Program-made: the position numbers and the translations under genes | Shown: piece by piece, positions 1-10,978 of the stretch | How the letters are laid out: every line of letters begins with the position of its first letter | How positions within the stretch are numbered: position 1 is the stretch's first letter | The notes under the pieces: model-generated | What the model was told of the DNA's origin: nothing | What the model saw: the letters and a program-made list of their open reading frames with translations, nothing else | Databases searched by the model: none | NCBI RefSeq assembly: GCF_004299445.1 | Contig: NZ_SCTC01000037.1 | Coordinates: forward strand, 124,001 to 188,000 | Length of the DNA stretch: 64,000 bases | Reading direction: 5' to 3' | Source of the DNA: Phenylobacterium sp. | GTDB taxonomy: Bacteria > Pseudomonadota > Alphaproteobacteria > Caulobacterales > Caulobacteraceae

Positions 1-1
1 G

Positions 2-979
2 CGGCCCGACCTGCGCCGCCCCAGTTTCATCGCCATGGACCCGCCCAAGCACGACATTCAGCGCAAGACGGTCAGCCCCATCGTGGCCCCCGCCAACCTT
101 GCGCTGATGGAGCCGATCATTCGCGAGCGGGCCGGCCGCATCCTTGATGAACTGCCCGTGGGCCAGACCTTCGACTGGGTCGACCGCGTCTCGATCGAAC
201 TCACCACCCAGATGCTGGCCACGCTGTTCGACTTCCCGTTCGAAGAGCGCCGCAAGCTCACCCACTGGTCCGACATCGCCACCACCCTGCCGATCAAGGG
301 CGGCCTGGTGGAGACCGAGGAGGAGCGCCAGGAAGAGCTGATGAAGTGCCTGGCCTACTTCACCGACCTCTGGAACGAGCGGGTGAACGCGCCGCCCAAG
401 GGCGACCTCGTCTCGATGATGGCCCATTCCGAGGCCACCCGGAACATGACGCCGGACGAGTACCTCGGGAACGTCATCCTGCTGATCGTCGGCGGCAATG
501 ACACCACCCGCAACTCGATCAGCGGCGGCCTCTACGCCCTGAACAAGTTCCCCGGCGAGTTCGACAAGCTGCGCGCCAACCCCGGCCTGATCCCCAACAT
601 GGTCCCCGAGATCATCCGCTGGCAGACGCCGCTGGCCCACATGCGCCGGACCGCCCGCGAAGACACCGAGATCGCCGGCCAGCCCATCAGGAAGGGCGAC
701 AAGGTGGTCATGTGGTACGTCTCGGGCAACCGCGACGACAGCGTCATCGACAACCCCGACGTCCTGCTCATCGACCGCGAGCGCCCGCGCCAGCACCTGT
801 CGTTCGGCTTCGGCATCCACCGCTGCGTGGGCAACCGCCTGGCCGAGCTCCAGCTCAAGATCGTCTGGGAAGAGATCCTCAAGCGCTTCCGCCACATCGA
901 GGTGGTCGGCGAGCCCCGCCGTGTCCGCTCCAGCTTCGTGAAGGGCTACGAGACCCTGCCGGTGGTGATTCACGGGTAG
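2..979 (+). CDS. CYP153-type cytochrome P450 (5' end outside window)
   Basis: This is a haem monooxygenase; CYP153 enzymes hydroxylate the terminal carbon of medium-chain alkanes or fatty acids. The frame is open from base 2, and the residues before the first ATG (ending RPSFIAMD) align with the inside of the second P450 at 3186, so the true start lies upstream. Visible features are the I-helix GGNDTTRN, the ExxR helix EIIRW and the haem loop [10 protein letters not shown], whose Cys is encoded at 824-826. GGNDTTRN is typical of CYP153. It is closely similar to the P450 at 3186 over its whole visible length. A ferredoxin and ferredoxin reductase lie just downstream on the other strand. The family call is confident; the substrate is inferred. 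Confidence 0.92.
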   Translation, partial: RPDLRRPSFIAMDPPKHDIQRKTVSPIVAPANLALMEPIIRERAGRILDELPVGQTFDWVDRVSIELTTQMLATLFDFPFEERRKLTHWSDIATTLPIKGGLVETEEERQEELMKCLAYFTDLWNERVNAPPKGDLVSMMAHSEATRNMTPDEYLGNVILLIVGGNDTTRNSISGGLYALNKFPGEFDKLRANPGLIPNMVPEIIRWQTPLAHMRRTAREDTEIAGQPIRKGDKVVMWYVSGNRDDSVIDNPDVLLIDRERPRQHLSFGFGIHRCVGNRLAELQLKIVWEEILKRFRHIEVVGEPRRVRSSFVKGYETLPVVIHG

Positions 980-1229
980 GGGGCTCCCCCCCAGCCATAA
1001 CGACTGTCGTGGAGAGTGCGGTTCGGCGCGGCCGCGACGAGTTGTGCTCGACCCTGACGCTGCAGGCGCCGTCGCGATGTCGGCGGATGAGGGCGACGTG
1101 CAACGTCATGCCCTTCGCGATCTCGGCGCAGGCTGCGGGGTCTTTCTCGTGCACGACGGAAGTCGCCCCGTGCTGGCATCCCGCCAGCAGCGCGGCCATC
1201 AGGCCGGCTGCCGCCGCGGGTCCTCGCAT
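879..1229 (-). CDS. possible small lipoprotein, unknown function
   Basis: The ATG lies 7 bases after the ferredoxin stop, so it would be the last gene of the reductase-ferredoxin group. The N-terminus is a short hydrophobic stretch ending in a lipobox-like LLAGC, which predicts an exported lipoprotein with the mature end at Cys18. Two further Cys follow (residues 34 and 55). The first ~70 residues look plausible. The frame then runs about 100 bases antisense into the 3' end of the P450 gene, and that tail looks like shadow sequence, so the original stop may have been lost. I recognise no family. The gene could be an artefact of open antisense frame. Confidence 0.4.
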   Translation of the reverse strand: MRGPAAAAGLMAALLAGCQHGATSVVHEKDPAACAEIAKGMTLHVALIRRHRDGACSVRVEHNSSRPRRTALSTTVVMAGGEPPTRESPPAGSRSPSRSWSGHGGARRPPRCGGSA

Positions 1230-1236
1230 CGAGCCT

Positions 1237-2830
<1,594 letters not shown>

Positions 2831-3185
2831 ACTTCTCCGATGCCCAAAAGTGACACTGGCGTCAACTTCAATGGCGAAACGTCATCCACCGACTGCCTCT
2901 CTTTGCCCGCTCACCCTACGGAGGGCAAATCCAACGCCAGGGCCAACGCGAGCGCAGAGACGCCGCGCGCGCCGCAGGCCCTCAATTTGTGCAACCACGA
3001 ACCACACGAACCACACGAACTCCGTTCGGCTCAGCGTCGGGGGGCTCTGGTTCGTGTGGTTCGTGGTCAATCTCATCGGCGCTGATGCGCCACCGCGCCT
3101 CGCCGGTTCGTACAAGGGCTTGCCGAACACTGTTTGGATAGGCGTCCTGTCTGCAAAGGGCCGTCGGCGCCCGGGAGGACCAGCC
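2831..3185. other. intergenic region between reductase and P450
   Basis: This 355-base divergent intergenic region should hold the promoters of the reductase-ferredoxin pair and of the P450. I see no convincing gene. Open frames crossing it read as His/Asn/Thr repeats generated by the inverted repeat at 2994-3067. A good ribosome-binding sequence (GGGAGGA) sits just before the P450 ATG. Confidence 0.7.
2994..3067. repeat. 19-bp perfect inverted repeat with internal tandem units
   Basis: The arms 2994-3012 and 3049-3067 are exact reverse complements separated by 36 bases. Each arm is built from short ACCACACGA-like tandem units. There is no T-tract on either side, so it is not a standard intrinsic terminator. 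It resembles intergenic REP-like palindromes. Confidence 0.75.
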
Positions 3186-4460
3186 ATGGACGACGGATCG
3201 CTCGAGTTCCGTGAAGCCGCCGCCGCCGAGGCGTGGGCCACGCCGATCGAGGCGCTGAACCCGGCCCAGACCGACCTCTTCGTCAACGACGCCATGTGGC
3301 CGGTCTTCGAACGGCTGCGCAAGGAATCGCCGGTTCACTGGACGCCCCGCGGCGACGAATACGACGGCTTCTGGTCGGTCACCCGCTACCAGGACATCAT
3401 GGCCGTCGACACCAATCACGAGGTGTTCTCGTCGGCCGACGGCATCGTGCTCCAGTCGCTGGAAGCCAAGGCCGAGTCCGAGAAGCGCCCGCGCGGCAAC
3501 AGCTTCATCGCCATGGACCCGCCGGGCCACGACATCCAGCGCAAGACGGTCAGCCCGGCCGTGGCGCCCCACAACCTGCAGGCCATGGCGCCGATCATCC
3601 GCGCCGAGGCCGGCAAGATCCTTGACAGCCTCCCGATCGGCCAGGAGTTCGACTGGGTCGACCTGGTGTCGAAGGAACTGACGGCCATGACGCTGGCCAC
3701 ACTCTTCGACTATCCGCAGGCCAAGCGCCGCGAGCTCACGTTCTGGTCCGATATGTTCACCAACGCGCCGGGCTTCGGGCCGGCGAAGAGCTGGGAGCAC
3801 AAGCGCGAGCAGGCCGACGCGTGCTTCGCCGCCTTTGACGAACTTTGGGCCGAACGGGTGAACGCGCCGCCCAAGTTCGACCTGGTGTCGATGATGGCCC
3901 ACGCCGAGGCCACCCGGAACCTCTCGGCGACCGACTACCACTCCAACGTCGTGCTGTTGATCATCGGCGGCAACGACACCACCCGGAACACCATCTCGGG
4001 CAGCGTCTATGCGCTGAACAAGAACCCCGACCAGTACGACAAGCTGCGCGCCAACCCGGCCCTGATCCCGAACATGGTTTCAGAGACCATCCGCTGGCAG
4101 ACGCCGCTGGCCCATATGGCCCGCACCGCGACCCGCGACTTCGAGCTGGGCGGCAAGACCATCAAGGCCGGCGATCGGGTGGTCATGTGGTACGTCTCGG
4201 GCAACCGCGACGAGGCCCAGATCGAGGACCCGAACCGCTACAACATCGAGCGCGAGCGGCCCCGCAATCACCTGTCGTTCGGCTTCGGCATCCACCGCTG
4301 CGTTGGCAACCGCCTGGCCGAACTGCAGCTCACGATCATCTGGGAAGAGATCCTGGCCCGCTTCCCCGAAATCCGCCTGGTCCGCGAACCGCTGCGCACC
4401 CACTCGGTCTTCGTGAAGGGCTATGAAACGCTGCCGGTGGTGATCCCCTACCGGAACTGA
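3186..4460 (+). CDS. CYP153-type cytochrome P450
   Basis: This is a complete 424-residue P450, a probable terminal alkane or fatty-acid hydroxylase. I chose the ATG at 3186 because GGGAGGA lies 6 bases upstream; the open frame continues upstream only through repeat sequence. The I-helix GGNDTTRN is near residue 260, the ExxR motif is in ETIRW, and the haem Cys372 lies in [10 protein letters not shown]. It is a close paralogue of the truncated P450 at the left edge, consistent with a local duplication flanking shared redox partners. A TetR gene follows. Confidence 0.95.
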   Translation: MDDGSLEFREAAAAEAWATPIEALNPAQTDLFVNDAMWPVFERLRKESPVHWTPRGDEYDGFWSVTRYQDIMAVDTNHEVFSSADGIVLQSLEAKAESEKRPRGNSFIAMDPPGHDIQRKTVSPAVAPHNLQAMAPIIRAEAGKILDSLPIGQEFDWVDLVSKELTAMTLATLFDYPQAKRRELTFWSDMFTNAPGFGPAKSWEHKREQADACFAAFDELWAERVNAPPKFDLVSMMAHAEATRNLSATDYHSNVVLLIIGGNDTTRNTISGSVYALNKNPDQYDKLRANPALIPNMVSETIRWQTPLAHMARTATRDFELGGKTIKAGDRVVMWYVSGNRDEAQIEDPNRYNIERERPRNHLSFGFGIHRCVGNRLAELQLTIIWEEILARFPEIRLVREPLRTHSVFVKGYETLPVVIPYRN

Positions 4461-4465
4461 TCCAA

Positions 4466-4588
4466 CGCCCCCTCCGTCAGCTTCGCTGCCACCTCCCCCG
4501 CAAGCGGGTGAGGGACTTGGGGCCATCGATCCGCAGTTCCTCCCCGATGCCAATGGGGGAGGGGGACCACGAAGTGGTGGAGGGGGCG
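4466..4588. repeat. imperfect palindromic intergenic element
   Basis: The outer arms 4466-4475 and 4579-4588 are perfect 10-base reverse complements, and the interior holds further C-rich and G-rich complementary blocks (around 4490 and 4545). It resembles the abundant CCCCCTCC...GGAGGGGG intergenic palindromes of Caulobacterales and related genomes. It lies between the P450 and the tetR gene and reaches close to the tetR start. Confidence 0.6.
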
Positions 4589-4613
4589 CAGGGATCGCGC
4601 CTACACTCAGCCC

Positions 4614-5195
4614 GTGACCATCGAAGGACGCCGATACCACGCGGGCGACCTGCCCGGACGTCTCCTGCGCGAGGCGCGCGAGATGCTGGAGGAGGGCGGG
4701 CTCAAGAAGCTGAACCTGCGCGCCCTGGCGGCCCGCGCCGGCTTCACGCCGGCCTCGATGTATCACCACTACGAGAACAAGCGCGCCCTGCTGGCCGAGC
4801 TGGCGGCGCTGGGGTTCGGGGAGTTGCGGCGGAGCCTCGAGAATGCCGATCGCGAAGCCGCAGATGGGGCCCGCCTGAGGGCCTGGGCCATCGGGTACTT
4901 CGAGTACGCCCAAACCGAGCCCGCGATGTTCGCCCTGATGTTCGATCCCGACATCGCCGAGGCGCCGGTCGTCGCCGAGGCGCGCGACGCGGCGCTTAGC
5001 CGCCTGCATCACGTGGTGGAGGAAGTCGCCGAGGCGCTGGGGCGCGACGGCGCGCCGATCGACAAGATCACCCTGGCCGTCTGGGCCGCGGCCCATGGCG
5101 CCGCCGGCCTCAGCGCCGCCCGCCCCGGCCAGCCCCAGCTCATCGAGGATGTGATCACCGGGCTCGGCGCTCTGTTCCCGGCGAACCGGGGGTAG
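4614..5195 (+). CDS. TetR/AcrR family transcriptional regulator
   Basis: This is a 193-residue repressor-type regulator with a GTG start. The N-terminal helix-turn-helix covers about residues 15-60 (ending in the typical SMYHHYENKRALL segment). The C-terminal half is a helical ligand-binding domain similar to the WHG-type TetR C-terminal domain. It directly follows the P450 and may control the hydrocarbon-oxidation genes, which is inference. There is no clear ribosome-binding site before the GTG, and the preceding palindromic element leaves little room for a promoter. Confidence 0.85.
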   Translation: MTIEGRRYHAGDLPGRLLREAREMLEEGGLKKLNLRALAARAGFTPASMYHHYENKRALLAELAALGFGELRRSLENADREAADGARLRAWAIGYFEYAQTEPAMFALMFDPDIAEAPVVAEARDAALSRLHHVVEEVAEALGRDGAPIDKITLAVWAAAHGAAGLSAARPGQPQLIEDVITGLGALFPANRG

Positions 5196-5257
5196 CCTCC
5201 GGCTTGCTGTGCCGATTGACTATGATTATTCCTTAGTCGAAGTGATTGCGAGGCGTG

Positions 5258-5524
5258 ATGAGCGAGACTCGGGTTCTGACTGCGCATGTCCCGACGCACT
5301 TGGCGGAGAAGGTCGATGCCATGGCGGCACGCCTTGAGCGCTCGCGAGGCTGGGTGGTCAAGCAGGCCCTGGCGGCCTGGGTCGACCTCGAAGAGGAGCG
5401 TCACCGAATGACGCTCGAAGCCCTCGCCGACGTGGACGCCGGCCGCCTGATCGACCATCAGGCCATCGTCGCGTGGGCCGACAGCCTGGAGACAGACACG
5501 CCTCTGCCGCTCCCGGCCGCGTGA
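5258..5524 (+). CDS. ribbon-helix-helix antitoxin, ParD/CopG type
   Basis: This 88-residue antitoxin has an N-terminal RHH DNA-binding region (about residues 1-50) and an acidic C-terminal tail that would bind and neutralise the toxin. The ATG at 5258 is preceded by GCGAGG; a TTG 12 bases upstream is a weaker option. Its stop overlaps the toxin GTG by 4 bases (GTGA). The upstream bases include TTGACT (5216) and TATGAT (5221) within an AT-rich stretch, a possible autoregulated promoter, with a short GACTA...TAGTC inverted repeat as a candidate operator. Confidence 0.88.
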   Translation: MSETRVLTAHVPTHLAEKVDAMAARLERSRGWVVKQALAAWVDLEEERHRMTLEALADVDAGRLIDHQAIVAWADSLETDTPLPLPAA

Positions 5525-5814
5525 AGGTCCGCTGGACCGGCAGGGCGTCGTCCGACCTTGCCCGACTCTACGAGCACCTGCGACCGGTGGCCCCGGATGC
5601 GGCCGCCCGGGTGGTTCGACAGCTGGCGCGCGCGCCGGACCGTCTGGTGGACTATCCCCGTATCGGCGAGCGCCTGGACGCTTACGCACCGCGTGAGGTC
5701 CGCCGGATTGTCGTGGGCGACTATGAGCTGCGCTACGAGATCTCGGCCGCCAGCATCCTCATCCTGAGGTTATGGCACTGTCGCGAAGCCAGGAGTGAGG
5801 AGCCGGACGGCTGA
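5521..5814 (+). CDS. ParE/RelE-superfamily toxin
   Basis: This 97-residue toxin starts at the GTG overlapping the antitoxin stop. The sequence shows the ParE pattern: an early WTGRASSDLARL helix, DYPRIGERLDAY in the middle and a C-terminal IVVGDYELRYEI strand pair followed by LRLWHCREAR. ParE toxins inhibit DNA gyrase; RelE relatives cleave mRNA, and the sequence favours ParE. It is convergent with sdhB, with 8 bases between stops. Confidence 0.88.
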   Translation: MKVRWTGRASSDLARLYEHLRPVAPDAAARVVRQLARAPDRLVDYPRIGERLDAYAPREVRRIVVGDYELRYEISAASILILRLWHCREARSEEPDG

Positions 5815-5822
5815 GCGTCAGA

Positions 5823-6608
5823 TCACACCACGCGGTCGGCCAGCATCAGCTTCACCTCGGCGATGGCCTTGGCGGGGTTCAGGCCCTTGGGGCACACCTG
5901 GGCGCAGTTCATGATGGTGTGGCAGCGGTAGAGCTTGAAGGGATCTTCCAGCTCGTCCAGGCGCGCGCCGGTCTGCTCGTCGCGGCTGTCGATGATCCAG
6001 CGGTAGGCGTGCAGCAGGGCCGCTGGGCCCAGGTACTTCTCCTGGTTCCACCAGTAGCTGGGGCAGCTGGTCGAGCAGCAGGCGCACAGGATGCACTCGT
6101 AGAGGCCGTCCAGCTTCTCGCGGTCTTCCGGCGACTGCTTCCATTCCTTCTGCGGCTCGGGCGTCTCGGTCTGCAGCCAGGGCTGGATCGAGGCGTACTG
6201 GGCGTAGAACAGCGTCAGGTCCGGGATCAGGTCCTTGACCACCGGCATGTGCGGCAGCGGGCTGATCGCGATCTTGTTGCCCGAGCACTCCTCGTGGCCC
6301 TGGATGCAGGCGAGCGCGTTGCGCCCGTCGATGTTCATGGCGCACGAGCCGCAGATGCCTTCGCGGCATGAGCGGCGGAAGGTCAGCGTCGGGTCGATGT
6401 TGTTTTTGATGTGGATCAGGATGTCGAGCACCATCGGGCCGCACTGGCTGGTGTCGACGTCGTAGGTGTCCCAGCGCGGGTTCTCGCCGCTGTCGGGGTC
6501 GTAGCGATAGACCTTGAAGGTCTTGACCTTCGAAGCGCCGGCCGGGGCCGGGTAGTGCTTACCCGTCGGCTTGATCTTCGAGTTCTTGGGAAGGGTGAGC
6601 TGGACCAT
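5823..6608 (-). CDS. sdhB: succinate dehydrogenase iron-sulfur subunit
   Basis: This 261-residue subunit of complex II carries electrons from the flavoprotein to quinone through three Fe-S clusters. The [2Fe-2S] motif is [10 protein letters not shown] with a later Cys. The C-terminal half has [12 protein letters not shown] and [15 protein letters not shown] for the [4Fe-4S] and [3Fe-4S] clusters. It is the last gene of sdhCDAB, 16 bases after sdhA. Confidence 0.97.
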   Translation of the reverse strand: MVQLTLPKNSKIKPTGKHYPAPAGASKVKTFKVYRYDPDSGENPRWDTYDVDTSQCGPMVLDILIHIKNNIDPTLTFRRSCREGICGSCAMNIDGRNALACIQGHEECSGNKIAISPLPHMPVVKDLIPDLTLFYAQYASIQPWLQTETPEPQKEWKQSPEDREKLDGLYECILCACCSTSCPSYWWNQEKYLGPAALLHAYRWIIDSRDEQTGARLDELEDPFKLYRCHTIMNCAQVCPKGLNPAKAIAEVKLMLADRVV

Positions 6609-6624
6609 CTGTCTTCATCCCTTC

Positions 6625-8412
6625 CTAGTAGACCCGCGCCTTGGGCGGGAACGGCGCGATCTCGTTGGTCATCGTGTAGTCGTGGACCGGGCGGTAATCG
6701 ATCTTCACCTTGCCCGTGGCGTCGTCGAACCAGCTGAGGGTGTGCTTCATCCACGTCTTGTCGTTGCGATCCGGGAAGTCCTCGTGCGCATGGGCGCCGC
6801 GGCTTTCGGTGCGGTTATGCGCGCCCGTCACCGTCACGACCGCCTGGCCGATCAGGTTGTCGAGCTCCAGCGTCTCCATGAGGTCCGAATTCCAGACCAT
6901 CGAGCGGTCGGTGACCTTGAGGTCGCCGCGCTTGGCGTTGACCGCGTCCATCCGCTTGACGCCCGAGGCCAGGGCTTCGGACGTTCGGTAGACCGCCGCG
7001 TCCTCCTGCATGGCCATCTGCATCTCCAGCCGCAGCGACGCCGTGCTGGTGCCGCCCGAGGCGTGGCGGAACTTGTCCAGCCGCGCCAGGTGGCCGTCGG
7101 TCATCGCGGGCTTCAGCTCGGGCTGGGTCGCCCCCGCCTTCAGGATATCGGCGGCCCGCAGCGCGGCCGACCGGCCGAACACCACGAGGTCGATCAGGCT
7201 GTTGCTGCCCAGCCGGTTCGCGCCGTGGACCGACACGCAGGCCGCCTCGCCCACGGCCATCAGCCCCGGCACGACCTGGTCGGGATTCTTCCCCGCCTTG
7301 GTCACGACCTCTGAGTAGAAGTTCGTGGGGATGCCGCCCATGTTGTAGTGCACCGTGGGCAGGACCGGGATCGGCTCCTTGGTCACGTCCACGCCGGCGA
7401 AGATCTTGGCGCTCTCGGAAATCCCCGGCAGCCGCTCGGCCAGGATCTTGGGATCCAGGTGGTCGAGGTGCAGGAAGATGTGATCCTTCTTCGGACCCAC
7501 GCCGCGGCCTTCGCGGATTTCCATGGTCATAGCGCGGCTGACCATGTCGCGGGGCGCCAGGTCCTTCACAGTGGGCGCATAGCGCTCCATGAACCGCTCG
7601 CCCTCGGAGTTGGTCAGGTAGCCGCCTTCGCCGCGGGCGCCTTCGGTGATCAGGCAGCCGGAGCCGTAGATCCCGGTCGGGTGGAACTGCACGAACTCCA
7701 TGTCCTGCAGCGGTAGGCCCGCCCGCAGCGTCATCCCGCCGCCGTCGCCGGTGCAGGTGTGCGCCGAGGTGGCCGAGAAGTAGGCGCGGCCGTAGCCGCC
7801 GGTGGCCAGGATCACCAGCTGGGCCTGGAAGCGGTGCAGGGTGCCGTCGTCCAGCTTCCACGCCGTGACGCCCCGGCACACGCCCTCGTCCATGATCAGG
7901 TCGAGGGCGAAGTACTCGATGAAGAACTCGGTGTCGTTGGCCAGGGACTGGCCGTACATCGTGTGCAGCATGGCGTGACCGGTGCGGTCGGCCGCGGCGC
8001 AGGTGCGCTGGATCGGGGCCTCGCCGTAGTTCTTGGTCATGCCGCCGAAGGCGCGCTGATAGATCTTGCCGTCGGCCGTGCGGCTGAACGGCACGCCCCA
8101 GTGCTCGAGCTCGTAGACGGCGGCGGGCGCGTTGCGGCACAGGTACTCGATGGCGTCCTGGTCGCCCAGCCAGTCCGACCCCTTGACGGTGTCGTACATG
8201 TGCCAGCGCCAGTCATCCTCGCCCATGTTGCCCAGGGATGCAGAAATCCCCCCTTGAGCCGCAACGGTGTGCGAGCGGGTCGGGAAGACCTTGGTGATGC
8301 AGGCCGTCTTGAGGCCGGCCTGCGCACAGCCCAGCGCCGCGCGCAGGCCTGAGCCGCCGGCGCCGACCACGACAACGTCGAACTTGTGGTCGATGAATTC
8401 GTACGTCGCCAT
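6625..8412 (-). CDS. sdhA: succinate dehydrogenase flavoprotein subunit
   Basis: This 595-residue catalytic subunit oxidises succinate to fumarate in the TCA cycle. GAGGSG (residues 17-22) binds FAD, and His48 in [10 protein letters not shown] is the expected covalent FAD attachment site. The active-site region HPTGIYGSG and the conserved [11 protein letters not shown] segment are present. Length is normal. It lies 3 bases after sdhD. Confidence 0.97.
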   Translation of the reverse strand: MATYEFIDHKFDVVVVGAGGSGLRAALGCAQAGLKTACITKVFPTRSHTVAAQGGISASLGNMGEDDWRWHMYDTVKGSDWLGDQDAIEYLCRNAPAAVYELEHWGVPFSRTADGKIYQRAFGGMTKNYGEAPIQRTCAAADRTGHAMLHTMYGQSLANDTEFFIEYFALDLIMDEGVCRGVTAWKLDDGTLHRFQAQLVILATGGYGRAYFSATSAHTCTGDGGGMTLRAGLPLQDMEFVQFHPTGIYGSGCLITEGARGEGGYLTNSEGERFMERYAPTVKDLAPRDMVSRAMTMEIREGRGVGPKKDHIFLHLDHLDPKILAERLPGISESAKIFAGVDVTKEPIPVLPTVHYNMGGIPTNFYSEVVTKAGKNPDQVVPGLMAVGEAACVSVHGANRLGSNSLIDLVVFGRSAALRAADILKAGATQPELKPAMTDGHLARLDKFRHASGGTSTASLRLEMQMAMQEDAAVYRTSEALASGVKRMDAVNAKRGDLKVTDRSMVWNSDLMETLELDNLIGQAVVTVTGAHNRTESRGAHAHEDFPDRNDKTWMKHTLSWFDDATGKVKIDYRPVHDYTMTNEIAPFPPKARVY

Positions 8413-8415
8413 GGG

Positions 8416-8799
8416 TTAGGCGCCCCCCAGCGCGACCTTGAGGATGGAAAAGACCGCGAGCGCTCCGAAGAGGCCGCAGATGAACAGGTTGGCCAGCAGG
8501 CAGGCCGCCTTGTTCAGGTGGGTGTAGACGTAGTCCTCGATGACCACGCGCAGGCCCGACTGCATGTGCATGAAGGAGACCGCGATGGTGAGGATCATCA
8601 GGGTCGCGTTGACCGGCTCGCTGATCCAGGCGACGGCGCCATAGTAGTCGAGCGCGGCCAGCCGGATCACGGCGAAGGCGCCCCAGATCACCAGCGGGAC
8701 AAGCGCCACGGCGGCGACGCGTTCGGAGAGCCAGTGGCCGACACCGTGCTTGGCGGAGCCCAGCCCGCGGGCTGTGGAAAGCGGCGTGCGGAACGACAT
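8416..8799 (-). CDS. sdhD: succinate dehydrogenase membrane anchor subunit
   Basis: This 127-residue protein has three predicted membrane helices and helps form the quinone and haem b site. The segment MHMQSGLRVVIEDYVYTH carries the conserved SdhD His and Asp-Tyr positions. The ATG shares one base with the sdhC stop (TGATG), so translation is probably coupled. Confidence 0.93.
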   Translation of the reverse strand: MSFRTPLSTARGLGSAKHGVGHWLSERVAAVALVPLVIWGAFAVIRLAALDYYGAVAWISEPVNATLMILTIAVSFMHMQSGLRVVIEDYVYTHLNKAACLLANLFICGLFGALAVFSILKVALGGA

Positions 8800-9206
8800 C
8801 AGAGCGCTCCCGTCATGTAGGCGATGCCCCAGACCGCGAGGGTGGCGGCGATGGCGAAGCCGAAGACCACGAAGGCCGAGCTGTTGGCCTGTTCCTTGTC
8901 GAGCCCGTAGCCCAGGTCCCAGATCAGGTGCCGGACGCCGTTGCCCAGGTGGTAGAACGCCGAGGCGCTCATCCCGAACATCACCAGCTTGCCCAGCGGC
9001 GACCCCAGCAGCGCCTTGAAGGTCCCGTAGGCCTCGGGGCCGCTAGCCAGCGAGATCGCCCAGACGGCGACGATCAGCCCGCCCAGGTAGATGCCTACCC
9101 CGGTCACCCGGTGGAGGATCGACGTCAGCATGGTGACGTGCCAGCGCCATATCTGCAGATGCGGCGACATGGGCCGGTCGGCCGGACCGCGTGGAACGGA
9201 TGTCAT
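8799..9206 (-). CDS. sdhC: succinate dehydrogenase cytochrome b556 subunit
   Basis: This 135-residue membrane protein has three predicted helices. The SILHRVTGVGIYLG segment is the SdhC signature near the quinone site, and the His in YHLGNGVRHLIWD is the likely haem ligand. It is the first gene of sdhCDAB, with a promoter-like sequence about 35-60 bases upstream. Confidence 0.94.
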   Translation of the reverse strand: MTSVPRGPADRPMSPHLQIWRWHVTMLTSILHRVTGVGIYLGGLIVAVWAISLASGPEAYGTFKALLGSPLGKLVMFGMSASAFYHLGNGVRHLIWDLGYGLDKEQANSSAFVVFGFAIAATLAVWGIAYMTGAL

Positions 9207-9240
9207 GTGTAACAGGCCCCCAATGCCCTCAGCCCTGTCG

Positions 9241-9268
9241 GTTTTAGGCGTCGCTTCGGGTGTGTCAA
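9241..9268 (-). promoter_or_regulatory. sigma-70-type promoter for sdhCDAB
   Basis: On the minus strand there is a perfect -35 TTGACA (9263-9268), a 16-base spacer and a -10-like TAAAAC (9241-9246). Transcription would start near 9234, about 28 bases before the sdhC ATG. Confidence 0.6.
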
Positions 9269-9342
9269 CGCGCCGCGGTCCCGCTCTGCGATCATGTTAC
9301 GCGTGAGCTTCGCCCAATGGTGCGCGGATAACCCACAGCAGG

Positions 9343-9364
9343 GCGAAATCTGCCGCGATTTCGC
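9343..9364. promoter_or_regulatory. inverted repeat, candidate LysR operator
   Basis: GCGAAATC (9343-9350) and GATTTCGC (9357-9364) form 8-base perfect arms with a 6-base spacer between sdhC and the lysR gene. LysR-type regulators often bind such dyads near their own promoter. No binding data are implied. Confidence 0.35.
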
Positions 9365-9414
9365 TTCGGCGCAATGCGTCGTTGCGCTAGGGATCCTTCG
9401 CGAAAGGCGAAGGA

Positions 9415-10296
9415 ATGCGGTTCGATCTCACTGACCTGCGGCTGTTCTGCGACGTGGTGGACGAAGGCTCGATCACGGCGGGCGCCGAGAAGAGCGCCCT
9501 GGCGCTGGCCGCCGCCTCGACCCGGATCCGCAACATGGAGGCGACCCTGGGCGCCGCGTTGCTGATCCGCTCGCGCCAGGGCGTGACGCCGACCGCCGCG
9601 GGCCGGATGCTGCTGAAGCACGCCCGTAACATGCTTAGCCAGGCGGCGCGGATGCGCGAGGATCTGTCGGCCTTCGCCGGCGGCCTGTCGGGCGAGGTGA
9701 AGCTGCTGGCCAACACCAACGCCCTCACCGAATTCCTGCCTGAGGCGCTGAGCTCGTTCCTGGCCGCCCATCCGCACATGAGCGTCGACCTGGAGGAGCG
9801 GCTCTCGGACGAGATCGTGGGCCTTATCGCCGAAGGCGTCGGCGACGTGGGGATCGTCGCCGGCACGGTCGACGTGGGCGCCCTGCAGACTTACCCGTTC
9901 CGCTCCGACCGGTTCGTGGTGGTGGCGGCGCCGGGCCATCCCCTGGCCGCGCGCGACCGGGTCAGTTTCGCCGAGGTTCTGGAATACGACGTCGTGGGCC
10001 TCGAGCGCTCCAGCTCTCTTCAGCGCTTCCTGGTCAGCAAGGCGGCGCGTGAGGGCCGGCCGTTGAAGGCGCGGGTGCAGCTCCGCAGCTTCGATGCGGT
10101 GTGCCGGCTGGTGGAGGCCGGCGTCGGGGTCGGCGTGGTTCCGCAGACGACCGCGGGTCGGGCGGCCAGGACCATGTCGCTGGCGGTGATCGATCTGGCC
10201 GACGACTGGGCGCTGCGGGAACTCACCATCGTCGTGCGGGCCGAGGCCGAGCTGCGGCCCTATGCCCGCGAGCTGGTGGAGAGCCTCAGGGCTTGA
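9415..10296 (+). CDS. LysR family transcriptional regulator
   Basis: This 293-residue regulator has an N-terminal winged helix (FDLTDLRLFCDVVDEGSIT, about residues 2-62) and a periplasmic-binding-like effector domain from about residue 90. The ATG follows GCGAAGGA. It is divergent from sdhCDAB, so a role in regulating succinate dehydrogenase or itself is possible but unproven. Its 3' end overlaps the convergent methyltransferase gene by 11 bases. Confidence 0.88.
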   Translation: MRFDLTDLRLFCDVVDEGSITAGAEKSALALAAASTRIRNMEATLGAALLIRSRQGVTPTAAGRMLLKHARNMLSQAARMREDLSAFAGGLSGEVKLLANTNALTEFLPEALSSFLAAHPHMSVDLEERLSDEIVGLIAEGVGDVGIVAGTVDVGALQTYPFRSDRFVVVAAPGHPLAARDRVSFAEVLEYDVVGLERSSSLQRFLVSKAAREGRPLKARVQLRSFDAVCRLVEAGVGVGVVPQTTAGRAARTMSLAVIDLADDWALRELTIVVRAEAELRPYARELVESLRA

Positions 10297-10978
10297 GCCA
10301 GACGAAGGCGAAGCTGACCGGGCGGTCGCGGTATTGGTCCCACTTGGCCTTCCGGGCCACCCAGGCGTCGTCGATGACGCCTTCCTCCAGTGTGGCTAGG
10401 CGCCACCCCGCGCCGAGCGCCGCGCGGACGTGGTCGGAGAAGAGATGGACGTGGCTTTCGATCGCCACCGGCTCGCCGGGCGCACGATCGAAGTGGGTCG
10501 GAATGCCGCTCATCAGGAACCAGGGATGATAGCCCACCAGCACGAAACCGCCGCCCGGCCGCGCCAGGCGGAAGGCTTCGGCATACAGCGGACCGAGGTC
10601 GGGCAGGTGCTCGTCGGCCAGTGACTGCGTGATGAGGTTGTAGCGGTCCGAGGGGATCCCGGTGTCGGTGATGTCGCCGACGGTCAGGCCCTCGTACACG
10701 CCCTTTTCCCGGGCCTGGGCCAGCATCTGCGGGGTCAGGTCGACGCCGTCGATCCGCTGCACGCCCTTGGCGCGCAGCCAGGCGCCGATCCGGCCTGTCC
10801 CGCAAGCCAGGTCCAGCACCCGGCCGGCGGCGCGCCACTGGATCTGCAGCCGTTCCAGCAGGCGCAGGTCCATGAGGTCCACGACCGTGTCCTCGTATGT
10901 CGGCGCCCAGGCGGCGTAGCCCTCGCGGACCCCGAGGGTGGGATAGTGGCGGGCGTCAAAGCGGGCGAAGTCGACCAT
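10286..10978 (-). CDS. class I SAM-dependent methyltransferase
   Basis: This 230-residue enzyme has the SAM-binding motif LDLACGTGRIG (about residues 58-68), an acidic GVDLTPQML post-I motif, and the later segment LARPGGGFVLVGYHP. The substrate is unknown. The ATG shares one base with the zapE stop (TGATG), so the two are translationally coupled. The frame stays open upstream inside zapE, but the coupled ATG is the natural start. Confidence 0.85.
   Translation of the reverse strand: MVDFARFDARHYPTLGVREGYAAWAPTYEDTVVDLMDLRLLERLQIQWRAAGRVLDLACGTGRIGAWLRAKGVQRIDGVDLTPQMLAQAREKGVYEGLTVGDITDTGIPSDRYNLITQSLADEHLPDLGPLYAEAFRLARPGGGFVLVGYHPWFLMSGIPTHFDRAPGEPVAIESHVHLFSDHVRAALGAGWRLATLEEGVIDDAWVARKAKWDQYRDRPVSFAFVWLKP

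Noticed and set aside
2850..3185. N-terminal extension of the second P450
   Set aside because: The extra residues come from the inverted repeat (His/Asn/Thr runs), and a clear RBS marks the ATG at 3186.
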